In this document: positions 24,526-32,206 of the stretch, one piece after another
Position numbering within the stretch: position 1 is the stretch's first letter
Layout of the letters: each line of letters starts with the position of its first letter
Assembly: GCA_903884435.1 (NCBI GenBank)
Contig: CAISEY010000419.1
Span: 1 to 32,206, forward strand
Direction: 5' to 3'
DNA: 32,206 nt
From: an uncultured Hyphomicrobiales bacterium
GTDB lineage: Bacteria > Pseudomonadota > Alphaproteobacteria > Rhizobiales > Beijerinckiaceae
Program-made: the position numbers and the translations under genes
The notes under the pieces: generated by a model
What the model was told of the DNA's origin: nothing
What the model saw: the letters and a program-made list of their open reading frames with translations, nothing else
The model's database searches: none

Positions 24526-25500
24526 TCAATCGATCTGGATCGCGAGCTTCCGGATCTCGGCGCTCCACTTGTCCTGTTCTTTTTGCACGAAAGCCTCGAA
24601 CTCCGCGAGTTCCATTCGCGAGGGCTCGAGCCCGGCGCCCTTGAAGACCTGCAGAATGTCGGGCGTGGCGAGCGCCTTGTTGATCTCCCTGTTCAGCAGC
24701 GCGACGATATCCCCGGGCGTTCCCGCCGGCGCGACGATGCAGAACCAGGTCGTCGACGTGAGGTCCGGATAGCCCTGTTCCGTCAGCGTCGGGACATCCG
24801 GCAGGATGGGCGAACGCCTGGGCCCGGTTGTCGCGGCGGCGCCGATCTTGCCCGCTTTCACGAATTCGGCGGCGGCCGGAATGGCGAGCAGGCCAAGCTG
24901 GATTTGCTCCCCGATGAGCGCGTTGACGATGGGCACGTCGCCGCCATAGGGCGCGTGCGCGGCCTCGAAGCCAAACTTGCGTTTCAACATTTCGCCGAGA
25001 ATGTGGCCCGACGATCCCACGCCGTTCGACGAATAGTTCATCTTGCCCGGATTGGCCTTCGCCCAGGCGGCGAGGCCGGCGACGTCCTTGCCCCCGAGCG
25101 AGGGCGGCGTGCCCATCAGAAGCGGCAATTCCGTCAGCATGGCGACGGGCGCGATGTCCTTGCGCGGGTCGTAGAGCGGCGCCTTCGACATGGCGGGGTT
25201 GAGCGCCATCGTGGACAGCGAGCCCATGCCGATCGTGTAGCCGTCCGGCCGCGCGTGGGTGAGCGCCGACGTGCCGACGCTGCCGGCGACGCCGGCGCGG
25301 TTCTCCACGATGACGGTTTGCCCGAGGCTTTCGGAAATCTTCTGCCCCACCGACCGCGACAGCAGATCCGCCGCCCCGCCGGGCGGGAACGGCACGACGA
25401 TCTTGATGGTCTGTTGCGGCCATGTCTGCGCCGCCGCTGGCGCCAGCGGGCTGGCGGAGAGCGCCACGAACGCGCAAAGCGAGACGAAAATGTTTCGCAT
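24526..25500 (-). CDS. Bug/TctC family tripartite tricarboxylate transporter binding protein
   Basis: The ATG at 25500 with GGGAGGAAACAG upstream gives 324 residues, the usual length. The signal peptide ends near LAPAAA-QTW and is followed by the family start IKIVVPFPPGGAADLLSR. Further hallmarks are VENRAGVAGSVGTSAL near 73-88, NYSSNGVGSSGHILGEMLK, and HAPYGGDVPIVNALIGEQIQ, the YKG-type ligand loop. It captures an organic acid in the periplasm; no TctA or TctB membrane gene is present. It is more canonical than the Bug protein at 16469. Its promoter region is shared with the divergent propeller gene at 25661. The unknown 193-residue gene follows after 40 bases. Confidence 0.87.
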   Translation of the reverse strand: MRNIFVSLCAFVALSASPLAPAAAQTWPQQTIKIVVPFPPGGAADLLSRSVGQKISESLGQTVIVENRAGVAGSVGTSALTHARPDGYTIGMGSLSTMALNPAMSKAPLYDPRKDIAPVAMLTELPLLMGTPPSLGGKDVAGLAAWAKANPGKMNYSSNGVGSSGHILGEMLKRKFGFEAAHAPYGGDVPIVNALIGEQIQLGLLAIPAAAEFVKAGKIGAAATTGPRRSPILPDVPTLTEQGYPDLTSTTWFCIVAPAGTPGDIVALLNREINKALATPDILQVFKGAGLEPSRMELAEFEAFVQKEQDKWSAEIRKLAIQID

Positions 25501-25660
25501 CTGTTTCCTCCCGCGGCGGCGCTGTTTCGCGCCGGCCGGCGGAGGATGAAAGCACCGCGCGCGCCGTTCGTCCAGAGCGATCGACGCTTTGCGGGCGCCC
25601 GCGTTTCGGTGTAGTTCGAAGGCCGGGGCGGCGGGACGCTGGCGCCAACGGGAGGGAAAA

Positions 25661-27256
25661 ATGCGAATTTCGGTCAGGTTGCTTGCTTCCGCCGCGCTCG
25701 GGGTGTGTCTGTCCGCGCCCGCCTTCGCCGCGACGGTGACGGGAACCGTGACCGGGCCCGATGGCAAGCCCGTCATGGCCGTTTTCGTCGTCGCGCAGGA
25801 CGCCACGACCCGCAAGACCGTCAATGTCCTTTCGGGCGAGGACGGGCGTTATTACATCGGCGACCTGCCGGCGGCGTCCTACAACATCTCGATCAAGGCC
25901 GCCGGCCTGCGGGCCGACGCGCGCCGCGACGTGACGCTGACGCGGGACCAGAAGGCGTCCTTCGATTTCGCCGCCCAAAAGCGCCCGGTGCAGTGGAGCG
26001 AACTCTCGACCTTCCAGGGCCGCAAGCTGCTGCCGAAAACGCCGGAGCACGACCTGAGCCACCAGGACCCGTTTTTCGGCGCCTGTTTCCAGTCCTGCCA
26101 TTCCTTCCAGAATCGCATGGCCAATGGCACGCGCGATCTCGACGGCTGGCGCGATCGCGTCAAATACATGAACGACACGATGATGGCGGGCGAGGGCCGC
26201 CGCACCACCGAGAAAGAGGCCGAGGACTTCGCGCGCTATCTGACGCTGATGTTCGGGCCGGATTCGCCCAAGCCCGAGTCGCCCGAGCAGATGCCCGAAT
26301 ACAAGTCGCTCGTGCGGCCGTTCAGCCCGAAGGCGATGAACATCGCCTACGTGGAGTTCGACATGCCCGCGCCCGGCGGCATGGGCCCCTGGAGCGCCAT
26401 GGAAGACCGCGACGGCAAAATGTGGATTCCCTACTACGGGAAGGGAAACGAGGTCATTCGCCTCGATCCCGACACGGCGCGAATGGATCACTTCAAGCTG
26501 CCGTTCTCGCGCACCGCGGGCATTCACTCGGTCATTCCCGCGGCGGACGGCAAGGTCTGGTTCGTCGAAACGTCGATGGGCAAGATCGCCCAACTCGATC
26601 CGGCGACGAAGGAGATCAACGAATACCAGAGCCCGCCCTTGCCAGACGGCCGCAAGCCCGGAGCGCACACCATCCGCGTCGACGAGCGCGGCCTCGTGTG
26701 GACGAGCGGCGGCCCGGTCATCACCATGTTCGATCCGAAGACGAAGGACTTCCGCCACTACGACGTGCCCGGCACCTACGGCAACACCGTCGGCCACGAT
26801 GGCGACCAGTGGTTCACCTCGTTCCGCGCCGACGGCGTGATCGCCCGTATTTCGAAGGACGGCCAGCTCGCGAAATTCCAGCCGCCGACGAAGGGCAAGC
26901 CGCAACGTCTCGATCTCGATCCGGACGGCAACGTCTGGTTCAGCGAGCGCCAGGGCAACAAGATCGGCCGTTTCGATCCGAAAACGCAGACCTTCAGGGA
27001 ATTCCCGCTGCCGGGACCGGAAGCGAGCCCCTACGCCATCGGCGTCGATCGCGATCGCATGGTCTGGTACTCGTCGCACGAGCAGGACGTTCTTGGCCGG
27101 CTCGATCCGAAGACGGGCGAGGTGACGGAATATCCCTATCCGCATTCGGAAATGTCGATGCGCGAGTTCTACCTCGATAAGAAGGGCCGCATGTGGTACG
27201 CGAGCTCGGCCAACAACAAGATCGGCTACTGGTATTACAACGAGCCCCCGAAATAG
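25661..27256 (+). CDS. Secreted three-part protein: carboxypeptidase-regulatory domain, cytochrome c-like segment, seven-bladed Vgb-like propeller
   Basis: The ATG at 25661 follows GGAGGG; the 531-residue product has a signal peptide to residue 23 (SAPAFA-ATV). Residues 25-105 are a carboxypeptidase regulatory-like beta-sandwich (VTGPDGKPVMAVFVVAQD, GRYYIGDLPAASYNI). Residues about 130-200 resemble a small cytochrome c with a variant haem site C142-FQS-C146-H147 (three residues between the cysteines, not two), candidate axial Met170/174/175 and a final helix (EAEDFARYLTLMFG). Residues about 230-531 hold seven repeats around W-F/Y (KMWIPYYGKG, KVWFVETSMG, LVWTSGG, QWFTSFRADG, NVWFSERQGN, MVWYSSHEQD, RMWYASSANN) as in virginiamycin B lyase-type propellers. 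It probably acts in the periplasm; lyase activity is not implied. It precedes the molybdenum-enzyme genes. Confidence 0.8.
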   Translation: MRISVRLLASAALGVCLSAPAFAATVTGTVTGPDGKPVMAVFVVAQDATTRKTVNVLSGEDGRYYIGDLPAASYNISIKAAGLRADARRDVTLTRDQKASFDFAAQKRPVQWSELSTFQGRKLLPKTPEHDLSHQDPFFGACFQSCHSFQNRMANGTRDLDGWRDRVKYMNDTMMAGEGRRTTEKEAEDFARYLTLMFGPDSPKPESPEQMPEYKSLVRPFSPKAMNIAYVEFDMPAPGGMGPWSAMEDRDGKMWIPYYGKGNEVIRLDPDTARMDHFKLPFSRTAGIHSVIPAADGKVWFVETSMGKIAQLDPATKEINEYQSPPLPDGRKPGAHTIRVDERGLVWTSGGPVITMFDPKTKDFRHYDVPGTYGNTVGHDGDQWFTSFRADGVIARISKDGQLAKFQPPTKGKPQRLDLDPDGNVWFSERQGNKIGRFDPKTQTFREFPLPGPEASPYAIGVDRDRMVWYSSHEQDVLGRLDPKTGEVTEYPYPHSEMSMREFYLDKKGRMWYASSANNKIGYWYYNEPPK

Positions 27257-27293
27257 GGGGACGGTTTTACTGGCGCGTTCCCGACGTTCCATT

Positions 27294-27322
27294 GTTCGAC
27301 GGCGAAACGTTCGCCGTCGAAC
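27294..27322. terminator. Perfect 13-bp inverted repeat with 3-base loop
   Basis: Arms GTTCGACGGCGAA (27294-27306) and TTCGCCGTCGAAC (27310-27322) are exact complements around ACG. It lies 38 bases after the propeller gene stop and 162 bases before the molybdenum-enzyme start. There is no following U tract, so it could be a terminator, an mRNA processing or attenuation hairpin, or a protein-binding palindrome controlling the downstream operon. A weaker hairpin (CGGTC-CGG-GACCG) follows directly. Confidence 0.5.
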
Positions 27323-27483
27323 CGGTCCGGGACCGCGGGGCGGGAAATCCGTTCGCGGGCGGGCCAAACATTGCCCTCCCGGCTCCGTCCCGCTAGAACG
27401 CCGCTTCGGCTCGCGCGAGCCCCGAAATTCATCCAGACACCGGCCCGGGCGGGCCCCGAGGCTCGCCCGCCGAGGAGGAACGC

Positions 27484-30400
27484 ATGTCCATCGCTACCGG
27501 CAAGTTGAGAGTGATCCTGTGGGGGCTGGCGAAGGTCCTGCCGCTCGCCGCCGCCCGCTATCCCGAATTCGCCGCGCGGCTGAAGGAGCATGACCTCGTC
27601 GCCCGCATCATGGCGCGCGACGAGGAGATTGGCCGCTGGTTCGAACTGCGCGGCGGCAAGGTCGCGAGCGGAACCGACGCCGGCAAAAAGGCCGACATCA
27701 CCATCGCCTACAAGCACGCGGCGATCGCCGCCGACCTGCTGACGCCGCCCTTCAACTGGCTCAACCAGATCAACGCGCAAAAAGACTTCAAGATGACCGT
27801 AGATGGCCCCGAGGGCCTGTCGAACTGGTTCGCGCAGACGATCATGCAACTGATGAGCGTCAACCTCGACATGGGCGTGCCGCAGAAGGATGGCACCATC
27901 CGTTACTGCAACATGGCCAACGGCGGGCCGCTGTTCGTCTACGTGAAGGACGGCAAGATCGTCCGCACGACGCTGATCGACTTCGACGAGACCGATCCGC
28001 AACCCTGGACCATCGAGGCCAAGGGCGTGAAACTGACTCCGCCACGCAAGACGACGCTCGCGCCGCACGGGCAGAATTCCAAGGCCATCGTCTATTCGCC
28101 CGACCGCGCGCTCTATCCGATGAAGCGCGTCGATTTCGATCCGAACGGCGAGCGCAATCCGCAAAACCGCGGCAAGTCCGGCTATGTCCGCATTTCGTGG
28201 GACGAGGCGCTCGAACTCGTTTCCTCCGAGATCAAGCGCGCCAAGAGCAAATACGGTCCGGGCGTGATGGCCGTCTCGCACGGTTCGCATCACACCTGGG
28301 GCAACATCGGCTATTACCTCTCCGCGCTCTATCGTTTCCGCAACGCGGTCGGCCACACCGCCGTCCATCACAATCCCGATTCATGGGAAGGCTGGTACTG
28401 GGGCGCGGCGCATCACTGGGGTTACTCGCTGCGCGTGGGGCAATCGGAAACCTACGGCACGGTCGAGGATTGCCTGCAAAATTGCGACATGGTGGTGTTC
28501 TGGTCCGCCGACCCCGAAACGACGTCCGGCTCCTATGGCGCGCAGGAAGGCACGGTGCGCCGCCAGTGGCTGAAGGATCCCCGGCTGAAGTGCAAGATCG
28601 TCCACGTCGATCCCTTCTACAATTCCTCCGCGCAGTTCCTGCCGGGCAAATGGTTCGCGCCGAAGCCGACGACCTCCGTCGCGATGGCGATGGCGATCGC
28701 CTGCGTCTGGATCAGGGAAGGCCTTTACGACAAGGCCTATGTCGAATCCCACACGGTCGGCTTCGACAAGTGGAAGGCCTATCTTCTCGGCGACGAGGAC
28801 GGCGTGCCGAAGACGCCGGAATGGCAGGAGGCCGAGACCGGCGTGCCCGCGAAGGACGTGCGGGCGCTGGCGCGCGAATGGGGCGGCAAGCGCGTCTATC
28901 TCGCGCCGGGCGGCTGGGGCAACGGCCACGGCGGAGCCTGCCGCAACCAGACGGGCATCCAGTGGGCGCGCGTGATGGTGTGCCTCGTCGCCATGCAGGG
29001 CCTCGGCAAGCCGGGCGTCAACATGGGCAATCTGCAATGGGGCACGCCCGTCGATTTCAACTTCTATTTCCCGGGCTACGCGGAAGGCGGCATGTCCGGC
29101 GACATCGAGGGCACGTCGCTGCCGGTGGAGCTCTACCAGCGGATGCCGCAACTGCCGACGATGAACACGTCGAACCAGAAGATACCCCGCATCTTCATGC
29201 CCGAGGCCATCGTCGATGGAGAGGCGAAGGGCTTCCTGTGGAACGGCAAGTCGATCGAGCACCAGTTCGCGCCGGTGAACTATCCCGCCGCCGGCCACGC
29301 GCCGGTGAAGATGCTTTACAAGTACGGCGGCTCGATGATCGCGACGATGAACAACACCAATCGTCACGTGAAAATGTACCAGTCGGACGCGCTCGACTTC
29401 GTCGTCAACCAGTCCATCTGGATGGAGGGCGAGGCGAAGTTCGCGGACCTGATCCTGCCGGCCTGCACGAACTTCGAGCGCGTCGATATTTCCGAATGGG
29501 CGGCGCTCGGCGGCTATGGCCATCACGGCCAGCAGCAGCTCAACCACCGCGTCGTGATTTTCCAGGCGCCGGCGATCAAGCCGCTCGGCGAGTCGAAGTC
29601 CGACTACTGGATTTTCACGCAAATCTGCGCGCGCCTCGGCCTCGCCAATTACTTCAACGAGGGCATGAACGAGATCGACTGGGTCAAGCGCCAGTTCGAG
29701 GCTTCCGATCTTCCGCGATATATTTCGTGGAAGAAATTCGTGAAGAAGGGCTATTTCGTCGTTCCGACGGAGAAGGAAAAACTGCGCGCGCCCGTGTCCT
29801 TCCGCTGGTTCTGGGAGAATCGCAAGAAGGACGTGCCGGAGCCGCTGCCGCTGCCCTCCGACTACGCGAAGGAATATCTGTCCGGTCTGCAAACCCAGTC
29901 GGGCAAGCTCGAGTTCGAGTGCAATTCGCTCATTCGCGCCAACGATCCGGAGCGCCCGCCGATCGTGAAATACGAGCCGTCGTGGGAAGGCCAGCACTCC
30001 GGCGAGATGTTCAGGAAGCATCCCTTCATGATGGTGACGCCGCACTCGAAATATTCGTTCCACACCCAGGGAGACGGCAAGGATTCCTTCCTGCTCAACA
30101 TCGAGGATCATCGCATCAAGGTGGGCGACTGGTATTACTGGATCATGCGGATGAACCCGCAGGACGCCGCCGAGCGTGGCATCAAAAAGGGCGATCTCGT
30201 CAAGGTCTACAACGACCGCGGCGCCGTGCTCTGCGCGGCCATGCCGACCGAGCGCCTGCCGCGCGGCGTCTGCCATGGCTATGAATCCTGCGCGATCTAC
30301 GAGCCGATGGGAGAGCCCGGCAAGTCCATCGACCGCGGCGGGTGTCTCAATCTCCTGACGCCGCATCGCACGCAAACGAAGTCGACGCATTCGCTCGCCG

Positions 30401-30537
30401 GCGCCAACGCGCTGGTCGACATCGTGCCGTGGGACGGCAAGATCGAGCACATGTCGGAAACCTTCGCGATGATGGAGACCGCGGCGGCGGAGAAGGCGAG
30501 CGCCGCGCGCGCCGCCGTTCTGGAGCCCGCGAAATAA
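27484..30537 (+). CDS. Molybdopterin oxidoreductase large subunit, pyrogallol-phloroglucinol transhydroxylase/resorcinol hydroxylase family, with N-terminal SCP2-like domain
   Basis: This 1017-residue protein follows GAGGAGG. From residue about 140 it matches, as I recall it, AthL of Pelobacter acidigallici (875 residues): [66 protein letters not shown]. The presumed Mo ligand Ser300 is preceded by Asp299; His269 and Tyr678 match AthL His144 and Tyr560. AthL Arg153 and Cys557 correspond to Tyr278 and Leu675. As in AthL there is no N-terminal Fe-S motif or Tat signal, so it is cytoplasmic. Residues 1-130 are an added SCP2-like lipid-binding domain ([34 protein letters not shown]). The small subunit follows after 62 bases. 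The reaction, hydroxylation or transhydroxylation of a phenol, is inferred. Confidence 0.85.
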   Translation: MSIATGKLRVILWGLAKVLPLAAARYPEFAARLKEHDLVARIMARDEEIGRWFELRGGKVASGTDAGKKADITIAYKHAAIAADLLTPPFNWLNQINAQKDFKMTVDGPEGLSNWFAQTIMQLMSVNLDMGVPQKDGTIRYCNMANGGPLFVYVKDGKIVRTTLIDFDETDPQPWTIEAKGVKLTPPRKTTLAPHGQNSKAIVYSPDRALYPMKRVDFDPNGERNPQNRGKSGYVRISWDEALELVSSEIKRAKSKYGPGVMAVSHGSHHTWGNIGYYLSALYRFRNAVGHTAVHHNPDSWEGWYWGAAHHWGYSLRVGQSETYGTVEDCLQNCDMVVFWSADPETTSGSYGAQEGTVRRQWLKDPRLKCKIVHVDPFYNSSAQFLPGKWFAPKPTTSVAMAMAIACVWIREGLYDKAYVESHTVGFDKWKAYLLGDEDGVPKTPEWQEAETGVPAKDVRALAREWGGKRVYLAPGGWGNGHGGACRNQTGIQWARVMVCLVAMQGLGKPGVNMGNLQWGTPVDFNFYFPGYAEGGMSGDIEGTSLPVELYQRMPQLPTMNTSNQKIPRIFMPEAIVDGEAKGFLWNGKSIEHQFAPVNYPAAGHAPVKMLYKYGGSMIATMNNTNRHVKMYQSDALDFVVNQSIWMEGEAKFADLILPACTNFERVDISEWAALGGYGHHGQQQLNHRVVIFQAPAIKPLGESKSDYWIFTQICARLGLANYFNEGMNEIDWVKRQFEASDLPRYISWKKFVKKGYFVVPTEKEKLRAPVSFRWFWENRKKDVPEPLPLPSDYAKEYLSGLQTQSGKLEFECNSLIRANDPERPPIVKYEPSWEGQHSGEMFRKHPFMMVTPHSKYSFHTQGDGKDSFLLNIEDHRIKVGDWYYWIMRMNPQDAAERGIKKGDLVKVYNDRGAVLCAAMPTERLPRGVCHGYESCAIYEPMGEPGKSIDRGGCLNLLTPHRTQTKSTHSLAGANALVDIVPWDGKIEHMSETFAMMETAAAEKASAARAAVLEPAK

Positions 30538-30599
30538 TCTGGACACGGAAATCGGCGTGAAGCCGCGGCGCCCGGCGCCGCGCCACGCGGGAGAAGACG

Positions 30600-31436
30600 A
30601 TGCAAAAGTGGAACATGATCATCGACGTGGCCGAGTGCACGAACTGCAATCTGTGCACGCTCGCCATTATGGACGAATACGTCGACAATGAATTTCCCGG
30701 CTACAGCGCGCCGATGCCGAAACACGGCCACAAGTGGATCGACATTCTGCAAAACGAGCGCGGGCAGGGCACCCAGCTCGACATCGCCTACGTTCCCGTC
30801 ATGTGCAACCATTGCGACGACGCGCCCTGCGTCAGGGCCGCGCGGGACGGCGCGGTGAAAAAGCGCGACGACGGCATTGTCATCATCGATCCCGTGAAGT
30901 CGAAGGGACAAAAGCAGATCGTCGAGAGCTGCCCCTATGGCCACGTCTGGTGGAACGAGCAATTGCAAATTCCGCAGGCGTGGAACTTCGACGCCCACCT
31001 TCTCGACAACGGCTGGACGCAGACGCGCGGCGGGCAGGTGTGCCCCACCGGCGCCATGAAGGCGATCAGGATCGACGACGCGGACATGCGCGACATGGCG
31101 AAGGTGGAGTCGCTTGAGCCAATGAAGCCGGAACTCGGCACGAAACCGCGCGTCTGGTATCGCAACCTCTGGCGCTATTCGACAGCCTTTGTCGCCGGAA
31201 GCGTGTCGCGCGAGGCCAATGGAATCGTTGATTGCGTCGAGGGGGCCGATGTTCGTCTCCTGCGCGACGGCAAGGTGGTCGCGACGGCGAAGACGGATAA
31301 CTATGGCGACTTCAAGTTCGACCGTCTCGCCGAAAACTCCGGCGCTTGCGTCGTCGAAATCGTCCATGGCGGGTCGAGGAAAAGCATCGACGTGACGGTT
31401 GGCAAGAGCGTCGGCCTCGGGGAGATCCGGCTATGA
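30600..31436 (+). CDS. Iron-sulfur small subunit of the transhydroxylase-type molybdenum enzyme, with reduced cluster set
   Basis: This 278-residue protein follows the AthS plan: ferredoxin-like N-terminal part and a C-terminal transthyretin-like beta domain from about 200 (GADVRLLRDGKVVATAKTD, YGDFKFDRL). PELGTKPRVWYRNLWRY at 177-193 is close to AthS as I recall it. Cluster cysteines present are C13, C16, C19, C69, C72, C77, C111 and C148, enough for two [4Fe-4S] clusters. The four that would build AthS's remaining cluster are replaced: Ile23, Trp128, Asp131 and about Gly144. C212 and C250 lie in the beta domain. The stop overlaps the next start as ATGA. It should pair with the large subunit in the cytoplasm. 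Confidence 0.85.
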   Translation: MQKWNMIIDVAECTNCNLCTLAIMDEYVDNEFPGYSAPMPKHGHKWIDILQNERGQGTQLDIAYVPVMCNHCDDAPCVRAARDGAVKKRDDGIVIIDPVKSKGQKQIVESCPYGHVWWNEQLQIPQAWNFDAHLLDNGWTQTRGGQVCPTGAMKAIRIDDADMRDMAKVESLEPMKPELGTKPRVWYRNLWRYSTAFVAGSVSREANGIVDCVEGADVRLLRDGKVVATAKTDNYGDFKFDRLAENSGACVVEIVHGGSRKSIDVTVGKSVGLGEIRL

Positions 31437-32206
31437 AAGGCCTGTTCGCGGCCACCATGGCGGGTGTCGCGTTTTCGCTGTTCGCCGCGCCGGCCATGGC
31501 GCAAACGAACAAGTGGAAACACGCCGTGCTCGAGCCCAAGAGCGACGCGGGCATCATCCTGATGGCGGCGCGGCGGGGCTTTTTCAAGAAGCTGGGCCTC
31601 GATGTCGAAATCGTCGAACTCAAGAACGAGATGCTGGCGCAACGCGCCGCGGTGGCGGGCGAACTCGATTCCTTCGAGGGTTCGCCGCCCTTCGCCGCCG
31701 CCGCCAGCGGTTCGACGCTGAAGGCCATCGGCTGCTACTGGACGGTGTTGCCCTATCATATTTTCGCCCGCGACACGGTGAAGACCATCGCCGACATGAA
31801 GGGCAAGACCATCGCGACCTCGGCCTCCGGCTCGGCGCCCGATCTCGTGGCGCGCGCCGTGCTCGACTTTCACCATGTGCCCGTCGCCAGCGTCACCTTC
31901 GCCAACGTCGGCAGCGACGCCGACCGCTATCGCGCCGTGATCCAGGGCGTCGTCGACGCGACCGTGGTGTCCGGCGAGTACACGCCCAATCTGGCGCGCG
32001 ACAAGCTGCATTCCATCGCCAGCGCCCGCGAGGCGATGCCGGAATACGACCGCCTGTGCATCACCGCGAACGACAATTCGCTGACGAAGAAGCGCGCCGA
32101 CGCCGTGCGTTTTCTCGCGGGCGAGATGAACGGCTTCGCCCACGCCCTGTCGCATCGCGACGAGACGATCGCGCTGACGAAGGAAATCACCGGACAAAAA
32201 CCGGAC
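31433..32206 (+). CDS. ABC transporter substrate-binding protein, NMT1/SsuA-like, divergent type (partial, C-terminus off the right edge)
   Basis: The ATG at 31433 overlaps the stop of the small-subunit gene (ATGA), implying translational coupling. The 258 visible residues start with a signal peptide ending near AAPAMA-QTN. The body is a type II binding fold: ILMAARRGFFKKLGLDVEIV near 41-60, MKGKTIATSASGSAPDLVAR and the lobe-2 region VIQGVVDATVVSGEY. It lacks the SMTGADD motif of the three paralogues at 10044, 18263 and 19695, so it belongs to another branch. Being coupled to the molybdenum enzyme, it likely captures the substrate of that pathway; ABC permease and ATPase genes may follow beyond the window. 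Confidence 0.83.
   Translation, partial: MKGLFAATMAGVAFSLFAAPAMAQTNKWKHAVLEPKSDAGIILMAARRGFFKKLGLDVEIVELKNEMLAQRAAVAGELDSFEGSPPFAAAASGSTLKAIGCYWTVLPYHIFARDTVKTIADMKGKTIATSASGSAPDLVARAVLDFHHVPVASVTFANVGSDADRYRAVIQGVVDATVVSGEYTPNLARDKLHSIASAREAMPEYDRLCITANDNSLTKKRADAVRFLAGEMNGFAHALSHRDETIALTKEITGQKPD

Noticed and set aside
25661-27256. Naming the propeller protein virginiamycin B lyase
   Set aside because: The propeller fold is shared, but the added domains, secretion signal and neighbours do not support streptogramin resistance.
24401-27367. A 988-residue open frame on the minus strand
   Set aside because: It is antisense to the propeller and in another frame of the Bug gene; its composition (Arg, Ala, Gly, His-rich) is that of a high-GC shadow, with no domain, and the genes it covers have clear motifs and ribosome sites.
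28381-30546. A 721-residue open frame on the minus strand
   Set aside because: It is fully antisense to the molybdenum-enzyme large subunit, which has strong family motifs; third-position GC keeps the opposite strand open.
27484-31436. Assigning athL and athS as gene symbols
   Set aside because: Cluster loss, active-site changes and the SCP2-like fusion mean that the pyrogallol transhydroxylase reaction should not be assumed.

Overview
The window is about 32 kb of GC-rich, densely coded DNA. Shine-Dalgarno sites are clear, GTG/TTG starts occur, and families typical of soil and aquatic Alphaproteobacteria (PQQ-associated ABC genes, Bug/TctC and NMT1-like binding proteins, GtrA glycosyltransferases) point to a member of the Hyphomicrobiales. 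That placement is an inference from gene content; no rRNA or housekeeping marker is present. I saw no tRNA, rRNA, CRISPR array, transposase or prophage gene. It reads as an accessory catabolic region for aromatic acids.

Region 1 (1-1256): the start of a secreted beta-propeller protein (minus, runs off the left edge) diverges from an ABC ATPase. Both resemble families associated with PQQ-dependent catabolism.

Region 2 (8054 down to 1267, minus): a seven-gene run reads class II aldolase, FAA hydrolase, 3-hydroxybenzoate 6-hydroxylase, second class II aldolase, DoxX, MFS transporter, gentisate 1,2-dioxygenase. This is a gentisate pathway: 3-hydroxybenzoate to gentisate to maleylpyruvate, then hydrolysis. 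No maleylpyruvate isomerase is visible. A ThDP enzyme (8210-9997) is transcribed divergently across an operator-like dyad.

Region 3 (10044-20639): orphan periplasmic binding proteins dominate. There are three NMT1-like paralogues, a possible fragment of another, and one Bug protein paired with a third class II aldolase. Interspersed are an unrecognised 351-residue protein, a GT2-GtrA plus GT39 surface-glycan pair, a DUF433 protein, a VOC protein and a small secreted four-cysteine protein. No permease for these binding proteins is in the window.

Region 4 (20828-25500): an MFS exporter, a GMC oxidoreductase, an unrecognised 193-residue protein and a second Bug protein.

Region 5 (25661 to the right edge, plus): the most unusual part. 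A secreted carboxypeptidase-regulatory/cytochrome-like/Vgb-propeller protein precedes a two-subunit molybdenum enzyme of the pyrogallol-phloroglucinol transhydroxylase (AthL/AthS) and resorcinol hydroxylase type. A translationally coupled binding protein follows. The large subunit carries an extra N-terminal SCP2-like domain. The small subunit has lost exactly the four cysteines expected to hold one [4Fe-4S] cluster while keeping eight for two others. Two active-site positions of the large subunit also differ from AthL, so this looks like a divergent branch whose substrate and reaction may be new.
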